From positions 1 through 57,573 of the forward strand of contig DATLAN010000051.1 of assembly GCA_035527455.1 (NCBI GenBank): DNA of 57,573 nucleotides, in the 5' to 3' direction. How positions within the stretch are numbered: the stretch's first letter is position 1; each line of letters starts with the position of its first letter. The notes under the pieces are model-generated. The model did not search any database, had not been told where the DNA came from, and was given only the letters and a program-made list of their open reading frames with translations. Below are positions 43,513 through 51,227 of this stretch, one piece after another. Position numbers and translations under genes: made by a program. This DNA is from DATLAN01 sp035527455. Lineage in GTDB: Bacteria > Planctomycetota > Planctomycetia > Pirellulales > Thermoguttaceae.

Positions 43513-43953
43513 ATGCAAACGGCCAAGCAACTTTCGGTCATGCTGGTGAACAAGCCGGGTAGGCTGGCGGATCTTTTGACGACGCTAAGCAAGGAGAAAG
43601 TCGGTTTTCGGGCGTTGGTGGTGATGGATACGGGAGAGCGGGGCACGTTGCGATTCGTGCCGGACGATTACGATCGGGCAGTGGAGATTCTGGAAAAGAG
43701 CAGTGTTCGCTTCGAGGCGACCGACGTCTTGTTCGTGGAGGTTCCCAACCAACAGGGCGGTTTTCGGAAGATCTGCGAGCGGCTGGCCGCCGATCATTTG
43801 AATATCGATTACGCGTATAGTTCGTTCAGCAGCAGCGGGCGCAGTTCGGCTGCGATCAAGGTCAACGACTTGGCCAAGGCCCAGCGGGTGCTGAGCGAGA
43901 ACGGCACCAGCCGGAAAAAACGCCCCGGCCGCCGGCCCGTATACGCGAGGTAG
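43513..43953 (+). CDS. tandem ACT-domain protein
   Basis: A 146-residue cytosolic protein. Two ACT folds are visible: KQLSVMLVNKPGRLADLLTT (about 5-25) and the second starting TDVLFVEVPNQQGGFRKICE (about 70-90), with YAYSSFSSSGRSSAAIKVND. ACT pairs bind amino acids as regulators. It has no enzyme domain, so it is probably a free sensor or regulator subunit. The basic C-terminus RKKRPGRRP may contact nucleic acid. AAGGAAG precedes the ATG. Confidence 0.88.
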   Translation: MQTAKQLSVMLVNKPGRLADLLTTLSKEKVGFRALVVMDTGERGTLRFVPDDYDRAVEILEKSSVRFEATDVLFVEVPNQQGGFRKICERLAADHLNIDYAYSSFSSSGRSSAAIKVNDLAKAQRVLSENGTSRKKRPGRRPVYAR

Positions 43954-44164
43954 GCGACTTGAGGGGCGAGGGCTAGGAAGCGAGGGACGCTGGACCAGGC
44001 GGAAGGTTCCTCTTTTCCGCCGGTTTCTTCGGTTTGCGGCCCCTGATTCCGCACGGACCGCTTTTTCCAAGGCGGGGAGGCTTCCCCCTTGCCTCGGCCA
44101 GGGGACTAAGTATACTGAGGTGTTTGGTTGTCCGTCGCTAACCGTCGGCTGAAGGGAAGTTCGT

Positions 44165-44443
44165 ATGGCTTGCGTATGTGAAATGTGTGGAAAAAAGCCC
44201 GCCATGGGGAACTCCGTCGCCCACAGAGGTAAAGCGAAATACCTCGGAGGTGTCGGCACCAAGGTTACCGGGATCACTCGGCGGCAATTCAAACCCAATC
44301 TTCAGAAGGTTCGAGTTACCACCGCCGGCGGGACACACAAGACGATGCGGGTTTGTACCCAGTGCATTCGCAGCGGGGCGATCACCAAGCGAATCCACGC
44401 CACCCCGTTCAAGCTTCCCAAGGCGGCCGAAACCAAGCAGTAG
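44165..44443 (+). CDS. rpmB: 50S ribosomal protein L28
   Basis: A 92-residue bL28. The family pattern CEMCGKKPAMGNSVAHRGKA at the front, TRRQFKPNLQKVRV in the middle and the second CxxC (VCTQCIRSGAI) near residue 65 are all present, so this is the zinc-binding form. AAGGGAAG precedes the ATG. It lies 45 bp before gatC and may share its transcript. Confidence 0.95.
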   Translation: MACVCEMCGKKPAMGNSVAHRGKAKYLGGVGTKVTGITRRQFKPNLQKVRVTTAGGTHKTMRVCTQCIRSGAITKRIHATPFKLPKAAETKQ

Positions 44444-44487
44444 CCCAACGCCTGCCGAATCCCCAAACCGCGGAGGCGACCGCCGGG

Positions 44488-44784
44488 ATGGCCATCTCGC
44501 GCGAAGAAGTCGAAAAGGTCTCGCTGTTGGGGCGACTCCTTCTCTCGGAAGAGGAACTCGACAGGATGACGGTCCAGTTGGGCCAGATCCTGGACTACAT
44601 GGAGTTGCTCTCTGAAGTGGATACTGCGAACGTCGAGCCGATGGCCCACGCGCTGGACCTCTCCGACGTGTTTCGCGAGGATCGACCCCGACCGGGGCTA
44701 CCCCGCGAGCAGGCCCTGGCCAACGCACCCAACCGCGACGACGAGTGCTATCTGGTCCCCGCCGTGCTGGGCGAGCAAGGCTGA
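44488..44784 (+). CDS. gatC: Asp/Glu-tRNA amidotransferase subunit C
   Basis: A 98-residue subunit that wraps around GatA and GatB and stabilises the transamidosome. The family pattern ISREEVEKVSLLGRLLLSEE, GQILDYMELLSEVDTANVEP and LREDxPRPG-like VFREDRPRPGLPREQALANA is complete, ending DDECYLVPAVL. The ATG at 44488 has GGAGG upstream; an upstream in-frame extension overlaps rpmB. The gatA gene starts 3 bp after its stop. Confidence 0.95.
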   Translation: MAISREEVEKVSLLGRLLLSEEELDRMTVQLGQILDYMELLSEVDTANVEPMAHALDLSDVFREDRPRPGLPREQALANAPNRDDECYLVPAVLGEQG

Positions 44785-44787
44785 GCC

Positions 44788-46329
44788 ATGTCCCCGACCG
44801 ATCAGACCGCCACGGAACTCCTCGACGGGCTTGCTTCGGGGGAGATCACTTCGGTGGAGGTCACCGAGGAGTTCCTCGATCGGATCGAGAACCACGACCA
44901 GAAGGTTCGGGCCTTCTTGCGCGTCGACGCTTACGGCGCTCTGGCCAGGGCGGAACAGATCGACCAGTGCCGCAAGAGCGGCAAACCGGTGGGCCCCCTG
45001 GCCGGGTTGCCCGTGGCCGTGAAGGATCTCTTGTGTACCCAGGGCGAGCCGACCACGTGCGCTTCGCGCATCCTGGAAAACTTCCGTCCCCCGTACAACG
45101 CCACGGTCATCGAGAAGCTTTTGGCAGCCGACGCCGTCTTGATCGGCCGGACCAACATGGACGAGTTCGCCATGGGCGGCTCGAACGAGAATTCGGCCTT
45201 CTACCCCACTCGCAACCCCTGGAACCTCGATCACATTCCCGGCGGCTCCAGCGGCGGGGCGGCCGCGTGCATCGCCGCGCGGATGGCCCCTTTGTGCGTC
45301 GGCAGCGATACGGGCGGATCCATTCGCCAACCGGCCGGGCTGTGCGGCATCACCGGCCTGAAACCGACCTACGGCCGCGTGAGCCGCTATGGGTTGGTGG
45401 CCTTCGCCAGCAGCTTGGACCAGATCGGACCGCTGGCCCGAACGGCCGAAGACACCGCCCTGCTGCTCGAGGTGCTGGCCGGGCACGACCCGTTGGATTC
45501 CACGTCCGTCGACCTGCCCGTGCCGAAATACACCGAGACGGTTCGCCGGCCGCTTGCGAACTTGCGGATCGGCCTGGTCGGGGAGCATTTCGGCGAGGGG
45601 CTCGACGCAGAGGTCGAAGCGGCCGTTCGCGAGGCGGTCGACGTCTACGAGTCGCTGGGCGCGACGGTCAAGGAGGTCTCGCTGCCGCACGGCAAATACG
45701 CGGTCGCCACGTATTACATCATCGCCCCTTGCGAGGCCTCGAGTAATCTGGCCCGATACGACGGCGCCCATTACGGTCATCGCACCGACCAGAAAGAAAT
45801 GGTTGCCCAGTTGGCGGCCCAGCGAAAAGAGCTGGAAGCGGCCGGCGACCGGATGGCGTTGGACCATCTCGACAACCCGCTGATCCGCATGTACCGCCGC
45901 AGCCGGGCCGAGGGATTCGGCGCGGAGGTGAAGCGCCGGATCATGCTGGGCACCTACGCCCTAAGCGCCGGGTACTACGACGCCTACTACAAGAAGGCCT
46001 TGCAGGTGCGAAGGCTGATCCGCGAGGATTTCGACCGGGCCTTCGAGCAGGTCGACTTGATCCTCGGCCCGGTCGCGCCCACCCCGGCCTTCAAGATCGG
46101 CGAGAAGGTCGACGATCCGCTGGCGATGTATCTGTTCGATCTCTACACGGTCAGCACGAACCTGGCAGGCATCGCCGGCATCTCGATCCCCTGCGGTTTC
46201 AGCAGCGGCGGCCTGCCGATCGGGTTGCACCTGCAAGCGCCCCCGTTCGAAGAAGAACGCCTGCTCCGCGGCGCCCACATGTTTCAGCAGGCGACCGATT
46301 GGCACACGCGCAAGCCGGCATTGGACTGA
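44788..46329 (+). CDS. gatA: Asp/Glu-tRNA amidotransferase subunit A
   Basis: A 513-residue amidase subunit that frees ammonia from glutamine to convert Asp-tRNA(Asn) or Glu-tRNA(Gln). The Lys-Ser-Ser triad is read in LPVAVKDLLC (Lys), PGGSSGGAAA and GSDTGGSIRQPA (Ser residues). The C-terminal PTPAFKIGEK and GISIPCGFSSGGLPIGL are typical. With gatC upstream it forms an operon; gatB does not follow at once but 1.9 kb later, behind a set of toxin-antitoxin-like genes. Confidence 0.96.
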   Translation: MSPTDQTATELLDGLASGEITSVEVTEEFLDRIENHDQKVRAFLRVDAYGALARAEQIDQCRKSGKPVGPLAGLPVAVKDLLCTQGEPTTCASRILENFRPPYNATVIEKLLAADAVLIGRTNMDEFAMGGSNENSAFYPTRNPWNLDHIPGGSSGGAAACIAARMAPLCVGSDTGGSIRQPAGLCGITGLKPTYGRVSRYGLVAFASSLDQIGPLARTAEDTALLLEVLAGHDPLDSTSVDLPVPKYTETVRRPLANLRIGLVGEHFGEGLDAEVEAAVREAVDVYESLGATVKEVSLPHGKYAVATYYIIAPCEASSNLARYDGAHYGHRTDQKEMVAQLAAQRKELEAAGDRMALDHLDNPLIRMYRRSRAEGFGAEVKRRIMLGTYALSAGYYDAYYKKALQVRRLIREDFDRAFEQVDLILGPVAPTPAFKIGEKVDDPLAMYLFDLYTVSTNLAGIAGISIPCGFSSGGLPIGLHLQAPPFEEERLLRGAHMFQQATDWHTRKPALD

Positions 46330-46454
46330 GCGGGCAGCGTGGAAGCACCCCTCTGGACTGGGGTGTTGCCCTCGTGGTAGAATTACCGGGAAAAGGGGAG
46401 GAACCGTTTCGCCGGGCGATCGGCTCCGGCTGATGTATTTTGGGAGGCTCTTGC

Positions 46455-46682
46455 ATGGACGAAGTCACGATTAGGCTACACATTGAACCGCTGGACGAGG
46501 GAGGCTACTTGGCCACCAGCCTCGATGTTCCCGGTTTGGTTGCGGAGGGGAGAAGCATCGTCGAAGCGGTGGAGATTGCCCAGGGGCTGGCCAGAAAGAT
46601 CGCCGAATCATGTTTGGATCACGGCGACCCGTTGCCGCCGGCGTTGTCACCACTTGCGGGGGCGCATCGGTGGATCTCGTGA
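46455..46682 (+). CDS. HicB-type antitoxin
   Basis: A 75-residue small protein with the partially degraded RNase H fold of HicB: EVTIRLHIEPLDEGGYLATS, LDVPGLVAEGRSIVEAVEIA then AQGLARKIAESCLDHGDPLP. In intact systems HicB binds and blocks the mRNA interferase HicA and represses the operon. GGGAGG precedes the ATG at 46455. The HicA-like frame behind it is truncated. Confidence 0.8.
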   Translation: MDEVTIRLHIEPLDEGGYLATSLDVPGLVAEGRSIVEAVEIAQGLARKIAESCLDHGDPLPPALSPLAGAHRWIS

Positions 46683-46701
46683 TACCGGTAGGAATCCGCT
46701 G

Positions 46702-46860
46702 ATGGGCCGTTTGGCCGGTTTCAGATACAAAGAAGTGGCGCGACGACTGCGGGCGCTGGGATACAGATTGAACGATACTTCGTGGAAACTGGCGTCCTGC
46801 CCAGGTTTCAAGAAATCCGCGCTTAGGTGGGTCGTATCCGTTCGCAACTGTTCTTCTTGA
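46702..46860 (+). pseudogene. HicA-type toxin, truncated
   Basis: ATG at 46702 opens MGRLAGFRYKEVARRLRALG, the first helix of HicA proteins. The next residues YRLNDTSWKLASC do not continue the family; the catalytic His in the GSHE-like motif is missing and a stop follows after 52 codons (usual length about 75-80). It is probably inactive. Confidence 0.6.
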
Positions 46861-46879
46861 GATGTCGAGGAGATACCCT

Positions 46880-47314
46880 ATGGAGATCAACACAATGGGC
46901 AAGGTTTTGGTTTCTGCTCGGATCGAGAATCTGGGGGATGTTTTCGCGCTTAGGAGACACACTTTGGCCGAAGAGAAGATTCGGACCCTTGAAGTGGAAG
47001 ACGCGCTGGTCGACACCGGCGCTACCTTGCTTTCGATGCCGGGCAGACTGATCGAGCAACTGGGACTCGAACAACAACGTACTCGAACCGCACGAACTGC
47101 CTCGGGAATCACGGAGTTCGCGATATACGACGCGGTGCGGCTGACGGTTCAAGGGCGAGATTGCGTGGTCGAAGTGGCCGGGTTGCCCGACGAGTGTCCG
47201 GTGCTGATCGGACAGATCCCGTTGGAGGCATTGGATTTCATAGTCGATCCGATGGGACAGAAGCTGGTCGGCAATCCGGACCACGGCGGCAAGCAGATGA
47301 TCGATATGTTCTGA
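46880..47314 (+). CDS. retropepsin-like aspartic protease family protein
   Basis: A 144-residue cytosolic protein. The active-site line is ALVDTGATLLSMPGRLIEQL (DTGA), preceded by a beta-strand set and followed by VEVAGLPDECPVLIGQIPLE, which is the usual second half of clan AA single-domain aspartyl proteases found in bacteria. Such proteins act as homodimers; substrates are unknown. GAGGAGA lies before the ATG at 46880. It sits in the toxin-antitoxin-like island between gatA and gatB. Confidence 0.75.
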   Translation: MEINTMGKVLVSARIENLGDVFALRRHTLAEEKIRTLEVEDALVDTGATLLSMPGRLIEQLGLEQQRTRTARTASGITEFAIYDAVRLTVQGRDCVVEVAGLPDECPVLIGQIPLEALDFIVDPMGQKLVGNPDHGGKQMIDMF

Positions 47315-47381
47315 TGAAGGAGGGCAAGATTGACGTTTTCCTTCATGCACGGTAGAATCATGTACACGGAGGAACGAATTC

Positions 47382-47612
47382 ATGCTCAAATCCGTCGAAG
47401 GCGTTTATCGTGATGGAAAGGTGGAATTGCTGGAATCGGTGCCTGAAGGGACAACGGGACGAGTGATCGTGACCTTTCTTGCAGGCGCCGGGCCCGTAGA
47501 TCTCGGCCAGCGTGGTATCGATCGGCAACAAGCGGCCGATTTGCGGGGGCGGCTGGCTGCGTTCGCCGAAGATTGGCAACGGCCCGAAATGGACGCGTAC
47601 GATGCCCTTTGA
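47382..47612 (+). CDS. AF2212-like antitoxin family protein
   Basis: A 76-residue protein. The front MLKSVEGVYRDGKVELLESV matches the small antitoxin family that pairs with MazF or PIN toxins, and the tail AADLRGRLAAFAEDWQRPEM DxYD-like end is also common in it. GGAGGAA lies before the ATG. No toxin gene of the expected type follows; the next gene is a DUF6932 protein. It could be an orphan antitoxin. Confidence 0.65.
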   Translation: MLKSVEGVYRDGKVELLESVPEGTTGRVIVTFLAGAGPVDLGQRGIDRQQAADLRGRLAAFAEDWQRPEMDAYDAL

Positions 47613-47645
47613 ACGTGCGAACACGTCAATGCGAGATCAGCACGA

Positions 47646-48047
47646 GTGATTCCCGATTTCAATGAACATGGGTACTTGCCACAGGGCTTGCACCCGGCAG
47701 CTCTCGACGAAATCGAGCATAAGCTCGGTCGCCAATCGGAGGTACGTCGCGTCCAAATGGAGTCGCTGCGGTGGCTGGTGGATGCCGCGATACGAGCGGG
47801 CGTGAGGCGCATAATCGTCAACGGGAGTTTTGTCACCGATGTCTTCGAGCCCAATGATGTAGATTGTGTTCTGTTGATCGAGGAGGGTTTTCCCAAGGAC
47901 CCCGCCGCAGAGAGAGAGCTACGCACTGGCTTCCCGTTCTTGGATGTCCAACTCGTCGATCGGGATGCTTTCGACCAGTTGCTTCGACACTTCTTCGCCA
48001 CGGATCGGCACCTGATTCCAAAAGGTATGATTGAGGTGATACTATGA
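47646..48047 (+). CDS. DUF6932-like nucleotidyltransferase-fold protein
   Basis: A 133-residue protein. The line RIIVNGSFVTDVFEPNDVDC carries a GS...DVD pattern like that of minimal nucleotidyltransferases (GSx(9-13)DxD), followed by LDVQLVDRD, which could give the third acidic residue. The front MIPDFNEHGYLPQGLHPA is typical of DUF6932. The start is GTG without a good ribosome site. Its stop overlaps the next gene (ATGA). Such two-gene sets are suspected toxin-antitoxin or defence modules; this is inference. Confidence 0.7.
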   Translation: MIPDFNEHGYLPQGLHPAALDEIEHKLGRQSEVRRVQMESLRWLVDAAIRAGVRRIIVNGSFVTDVFEPNDVDCVLLIEEGFPKDPAAERELRTGFPFLDVQLVDRDAFDQLLRHFFATDRHLIPKGMIEVIL

Positions 48048-48253
48048 CTCTCCAAAGCAAGCGGGAACTGGAAGTCACCCGGCACAAGTTGAAAATGCTC
48101 GAAGACCAGTACGAGGCAACCCGAAATAGGCCGGGTGAGGATGAGCACGTCCGAGAGTTGACACTGCAATCTCTCAATAAACTCATCAATCAACTCAAAG
48201 AAGAGATCGTGCGATCCCAGAGCAGGATGAATGCTCCATCAAGAGATAGGTAG
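48044..48253 (+). CDS. small coiled-coil partner of the DUF6932 protein
   Basis: A 69-residue charged helical protein (LEVTRHKLKMLEDQYEATRN, then HVRELTLQSLNKLINQLKEE). Heptad spacing suggests an antiparallel coiled coil. It begins inside the stop codon of the DUF6932 gene (ATGA), so the two are made together. Similar pairs are known to me from other genomes, without assigned function. It ends 12 bp before gatB. Confidence 0.7.
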   Translation: MTLQSKRELEVTRHKLKMLEDQYEATRNRPGEDEHVRELTLQSLNKLINQLKEEIVRSQSRMNAPSRDR

Positions 48254-48265
48254 CGACGATCTGCG

Positions 48266-49744
48266 ATGCACAGTCCGCCCTATGAAATCATTATCGGCCT
48301 GGAGGTCCACGTGCAGTTGGACACCAGGAGCAAGATGTTCTGCGCGTGCAGCACCGAGTTCGGGGCGCCGCCGAACACGCAGACTTGCCCCGTGTGCATC
48401 GGTATGCCCGGGGCGCTGCCGGTGATGAACCGCCGGGCGTTCGAGCTGGCCCTGAAGACGGCCGTGGCGCTGAACTGCGAGATCCCGCCGTTGACCAAGT
48501 GGGATCGCAAGCAATACTACTATCCCGACCTGCCCAAGGGATACCAGATCAGCCAGTTCGACCTGCCCATGAGCCATGGCGGCTACCTGTCGATCAGCGA
48601 TCCCAAGGGGCAGTTCGAGCCGAAGCGGGTGGGTATCATCCGGGCACACCTCGAAGAAGACGCCGGCAAGAGCATGCACGACGAAGAGGCCGGCAAGGCA
48701 GACAGCCGCATCGACCTGAACCGCTGCGGCACGCCGCTGCTGGAGATCGTCAGCGAGCCCGACATGCGGTCGCCCGCCGAGGCCAGGGCCTATCTGACCG
48801 AACTGAAACTGCTGCTGAACTACCTGGGCGTCTCCGACTGCAACATGCAGGAGGGCAGCCTGCGGGTCGACGCCAACATCAACCTGCACGTCGATACGCC
48901 CGAGGGACAGGTCGCCACGCCGATCGTCGAAGTGAAAAACATGAACAGCTTTCGGGCGGTCGAGCGGGCGCTCGATTACGAGGCCGGCCGGCAGCTCAAT
49001 GTCTGGAAGGAAACCGGCCGGAAGATGGGCGGGCCCGGCGGCCACAAGACGACCCGCGGATGGGACGAAGCGGCCCAGATCACCCGCGAACAACGCACCA
49101 AGGAGGAATCGAGCGACTACCGCTACTTCCCCGACCCGGACCTGGTGCCGGTAATCGTTACCCGAGAGCAGGTCGATCGGGTGCGAGGCTCGTTGGGCGA
49201 ATTGCCGGCCGACTTAAGAACCCGCCTGGAAACGACTTACGGCATCACTCCGTACGACGCCGACGTACTGGTCAACCAGGGCCGCCCGCTGGTAGACTAC
49301 TATATAGAAACGGCCGAAGCCTGTGGCGACGGCAAGCTGGCCAGCAACTGGGTCCAACAGGACGTGCTGCGGACGCTCAACGAGCGGCAGATCGACGTCG
49401 CGAAGTTCCCCGTCGCGGCCGGCGCGTTGGCCGAGTTGATCCGGACGGTCCGGGCCGGCAAGCTGACCACCAGCCGCGGCCGCGAGGTGTTGGCCGAGAT
49501 GATCGCCTCGGGCCGCCCGCTCGACGAAGCGATGAAGGGCCTGGGCATCGAGGAGGTCGACGAGTCGGCGTTGGAGGAACTCTGTCGCGAACTGCTTCAG
49601 GCCAACCCGAAAATCGTCGCCCAAGTCAAAGAAGGCAAGGTCAAAGCGGCCGGGGCGTTGATCGGCCAGGCAAAGCAGAAGAATCCGAACGTGGATCCGG
49701 CGAGGGTTCGCGAGATCTGTCTCGAGTTGATTGAAAAAGCGTGA
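48266..49744 (+). CDS. gatB: Asp/Glu-tRNA amidotransferase subunit B
   Basis: A 492-residue subunit that binds tRNA and phosphorylates the aminoacyl group. The cradle motifs IIGLEVHVQLDTRSKMFCAC, TCPVCIGMPGALPVMN, DRKQYYYPDLPKGYQISQFD, DLNRCGTPLLEIVSEPDM and EVKNMNSFRAVERAL are complete, and the C-terminal YqeY-like tail KVKAAGALIGQAKQKNPNVD is present. Cys18/20 and Cys41/44-type pairs fit the zinc-binding form. It is separated from gatCA by the small-gene island. Confidence 0.96.
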   Translation: MHSPPYEIIIGLEVHVQLDTRSKMFCACSTEFGAPPNTQTCPVCIGMPGALPVMNRRAFELALKTAVALNCEIPPLTKWDRKQYYYPDLPKGYQISQFDLPMSHGGYLSISDPKGQFEPKRVGIIRAHLEEDAGKSMHDEEAGKADSRIDLNRCGTPLLEIVSEPDMRSPAEARAYLTELKLLLNYLGVSDCNMQEGSLRVDANINLHVDTPEGQVATPIVEVKNMNSFRAVERALDYEAGRQLNVWKETGRKMGGPGGHKTTRGWDEAAQITREQRTKEESSDYRYFPDPDLVPVIVTREQVDRVRGSLGELPADLRTRLETTYGITPYDADVLVNQGRPLVDYYIETAEACGDGKLASNWVQQDVLRTLNERQIDVAKFPVAAGALAELIRTVRAGKLTTSRGREVLAEMIASGRPLDEAMKGLGIEEVDESALEELCRELLQANPKIVAQVKEGKVKAAGALIGQAKQKNPNVDPARVREICLELIEKA

Positions 49745-50526
49745 GCATCATCACCCTAACCACCGACTTCGGCACCGGCAGCCCGTACGCGGCGGCCATG
49801 AAGGGGGTGATCCTCTCGATCAACCCGGCGGTGACCATCGTCGACGTCACGCACGACGTTGCGCCGCAGGATATCCGCCACGGGGCGGTGGTGCTGGACG
49901 ACGTGGCTGAGTGGTTCCCCGACGACACGATCCACGTGGCCGTGGTCGATCCCGGCGTGGGCACCCGCCGGGCGATCGTTTACGCCCGGATCGGAAAACA
50001 TCACTACGTCGTTCCGGACAACGGCCTGCTCAGCCGCCTGGCCGCACGGACTCCGCCCTCGCGACTGATCCGGTTGGAGAATCCCGAGTACTGGCTGGAC
50101 GAGGTTTCCGGCACGTTCCACGGCCGCGACATCATGGCCCCGGTCGCCGCGCGGTTGAGTCTGGGGCTGGATCCAGACCGCTTGGGCCCGCCGCACCTGG
50201 CGCTGACCGAAATCGACTGGCCGCAGGTCCGGGAAATGCCTATGCGCATCGAAGGCCAGGTGCTGGAGATCGACTCGTTCGGCAACCTGATCACCAACAT
50301 CACCGCCCGGGCGCTCGCGGGCCGCCCCACGGACGAGCGCGTCTGCGTCATCTGCAACATCTACGAAACCTGGGGCATTTATTGGGCCTACGGCGACCAG
50401 CCCCGCGGCACGCTGATCGCGGTGATCGGTTCCCGCGGTCGGTTGGAACTGGCCGTGGTCGGCGACAACGCCGCCAAGATGCTCGGCGTCCCGGTCGGCG
50501 CGCCGGTGATCGTCAGTTGGGAATGA
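49741..50526 (+). CDS. SAM hydroxide adenosyltransferase (DUF62)
   Basis: A 261-residue cytosolic enzyme of the family that splits S-adenosylmethionine with water into adenosine and methionine (related to fluorinase and chlorinase). ITLTTDFGTGSPYAAAMKG, VVDPGVGTRR, VVPDNGLLSRL, FHGRDIMAPVAARLS and DSFGNLITNI are the family lines; the GVGTRR/DNG set is that of the hydrolases. It starts with GTG inside the stop of gatB (GTGA), so it is translationally coupled to it. Confidence 0.9.
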   Translation: MSIITLTTDFGTGSPYAAAMKGVILSINPAVTIVDVTHDVAPQDIRHGAVVLDDVAEWFPDDTIHVAVVDPGVGTRRAIVYARIGKHHYVVPDNGLLSRLAARTPPSRLIRLENPEYWLDEVSGTFHGRDIMAPVAARLSLGLDPDRLGPPHLALTEIDWPQVREMPMRIEGQVLEIDSFGNLITNITARALAGRPTDERVCVICNIYETWGIYWAYGDQPRGTLIAVIGSRGRLELAVVGDNAAKMLGVPVGAPVIVSWE

Positions 50527-50605
50527 TGATCGATGACGACGAGACCGAAGGCGTTTGATTGCGTGCAGGCGATTCGCGAAGCGTTGTGGGGAAAGGACTT
50601 TCCGG

Positions 50606-51142
50606 ATGAAGAAAGCGATGCCGTACCTCCTGCTGGCCATTGTCTGCCTATTGGCGGGCAGATTCTCGGCGGTGTTTCCACTCAAAGGCCCGGTGACCAC
50701 CTCGCGCTTGTCGCCGAGCGAGAATCTCCGTGCTGTGTTGGCTGAGAGTCCGTTCAGGTTCATCGATCGTAATTTCAGGATTTACTTGGAAGACTTGAAA
50801 GACGAAGAAGCCTCGCAGACGATCTTCTCTTCTCCGGATGAAGGACTCCCGATCGGATCGGAAAGGTTCCTTTGGTCCAACGACGACTCACGACTTCTGC
50901 TCGTTGGGAAGCACTTTTGTCATGTCCATCCCGGAGCGCTACTTACCACCGGCGAATACGTCTACTTTCTATATGACGTTGCAACCCGTAAGGCTTGGTG
51001 CAATTCTACCCAACAAAAGGATCTGCCGCGTTTTGGAAAGGCAGAACTGGAAGAATCGGATTATGGAGAGCGACTGGTTCTCCAGAAAGAACCGCAGAAT
51101 AACCATGAGCCGCCTGTTCAAGCCGCGCTCGATCAACCCTGA
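50606..51142 (+). CDS. hypothetical membrane-anchored protein
   Basis: A 178-residue protein with a single N-terminal hydrophobic anchor (MPYLLLAIVCLLAGRFSAVF). The rest is soluble and strand-rich (ERFLWSNDDSRLLLVGKHFC, TTGEYVYFLYDVATRKAW), similar to exported propeller-like fragments. No family is recognised. AAAGGA lies 10 bp before the ATG at 50606; an upstream in-frame start at 50555 is less likely. Confidence 0.6.
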   Translation: MKKAMPYLLLAIVCLLAGRFSAVFPLKGPVTTSRLSPSENLRAVLAESPFRFIDRNFRIYLEDLKDEEASQTIFSSPDEGLPIGSERFLWSNDDSRLLLVGKHFCHVHPGALLTTGEYVYFLYDVATRKAWCNSTQQKDLPRFGKAELEESDYGERLVLQKEPQNNHEPPVQAALDQP

Positions 51143-51227
51143 TACCGGTGACGGCCGAGGCGCGCAATAGGCTGATCGAACAACAGGAATCGCCGGACAC
51201 TGCGCAGCGTGACGAACCAATCTCCTA

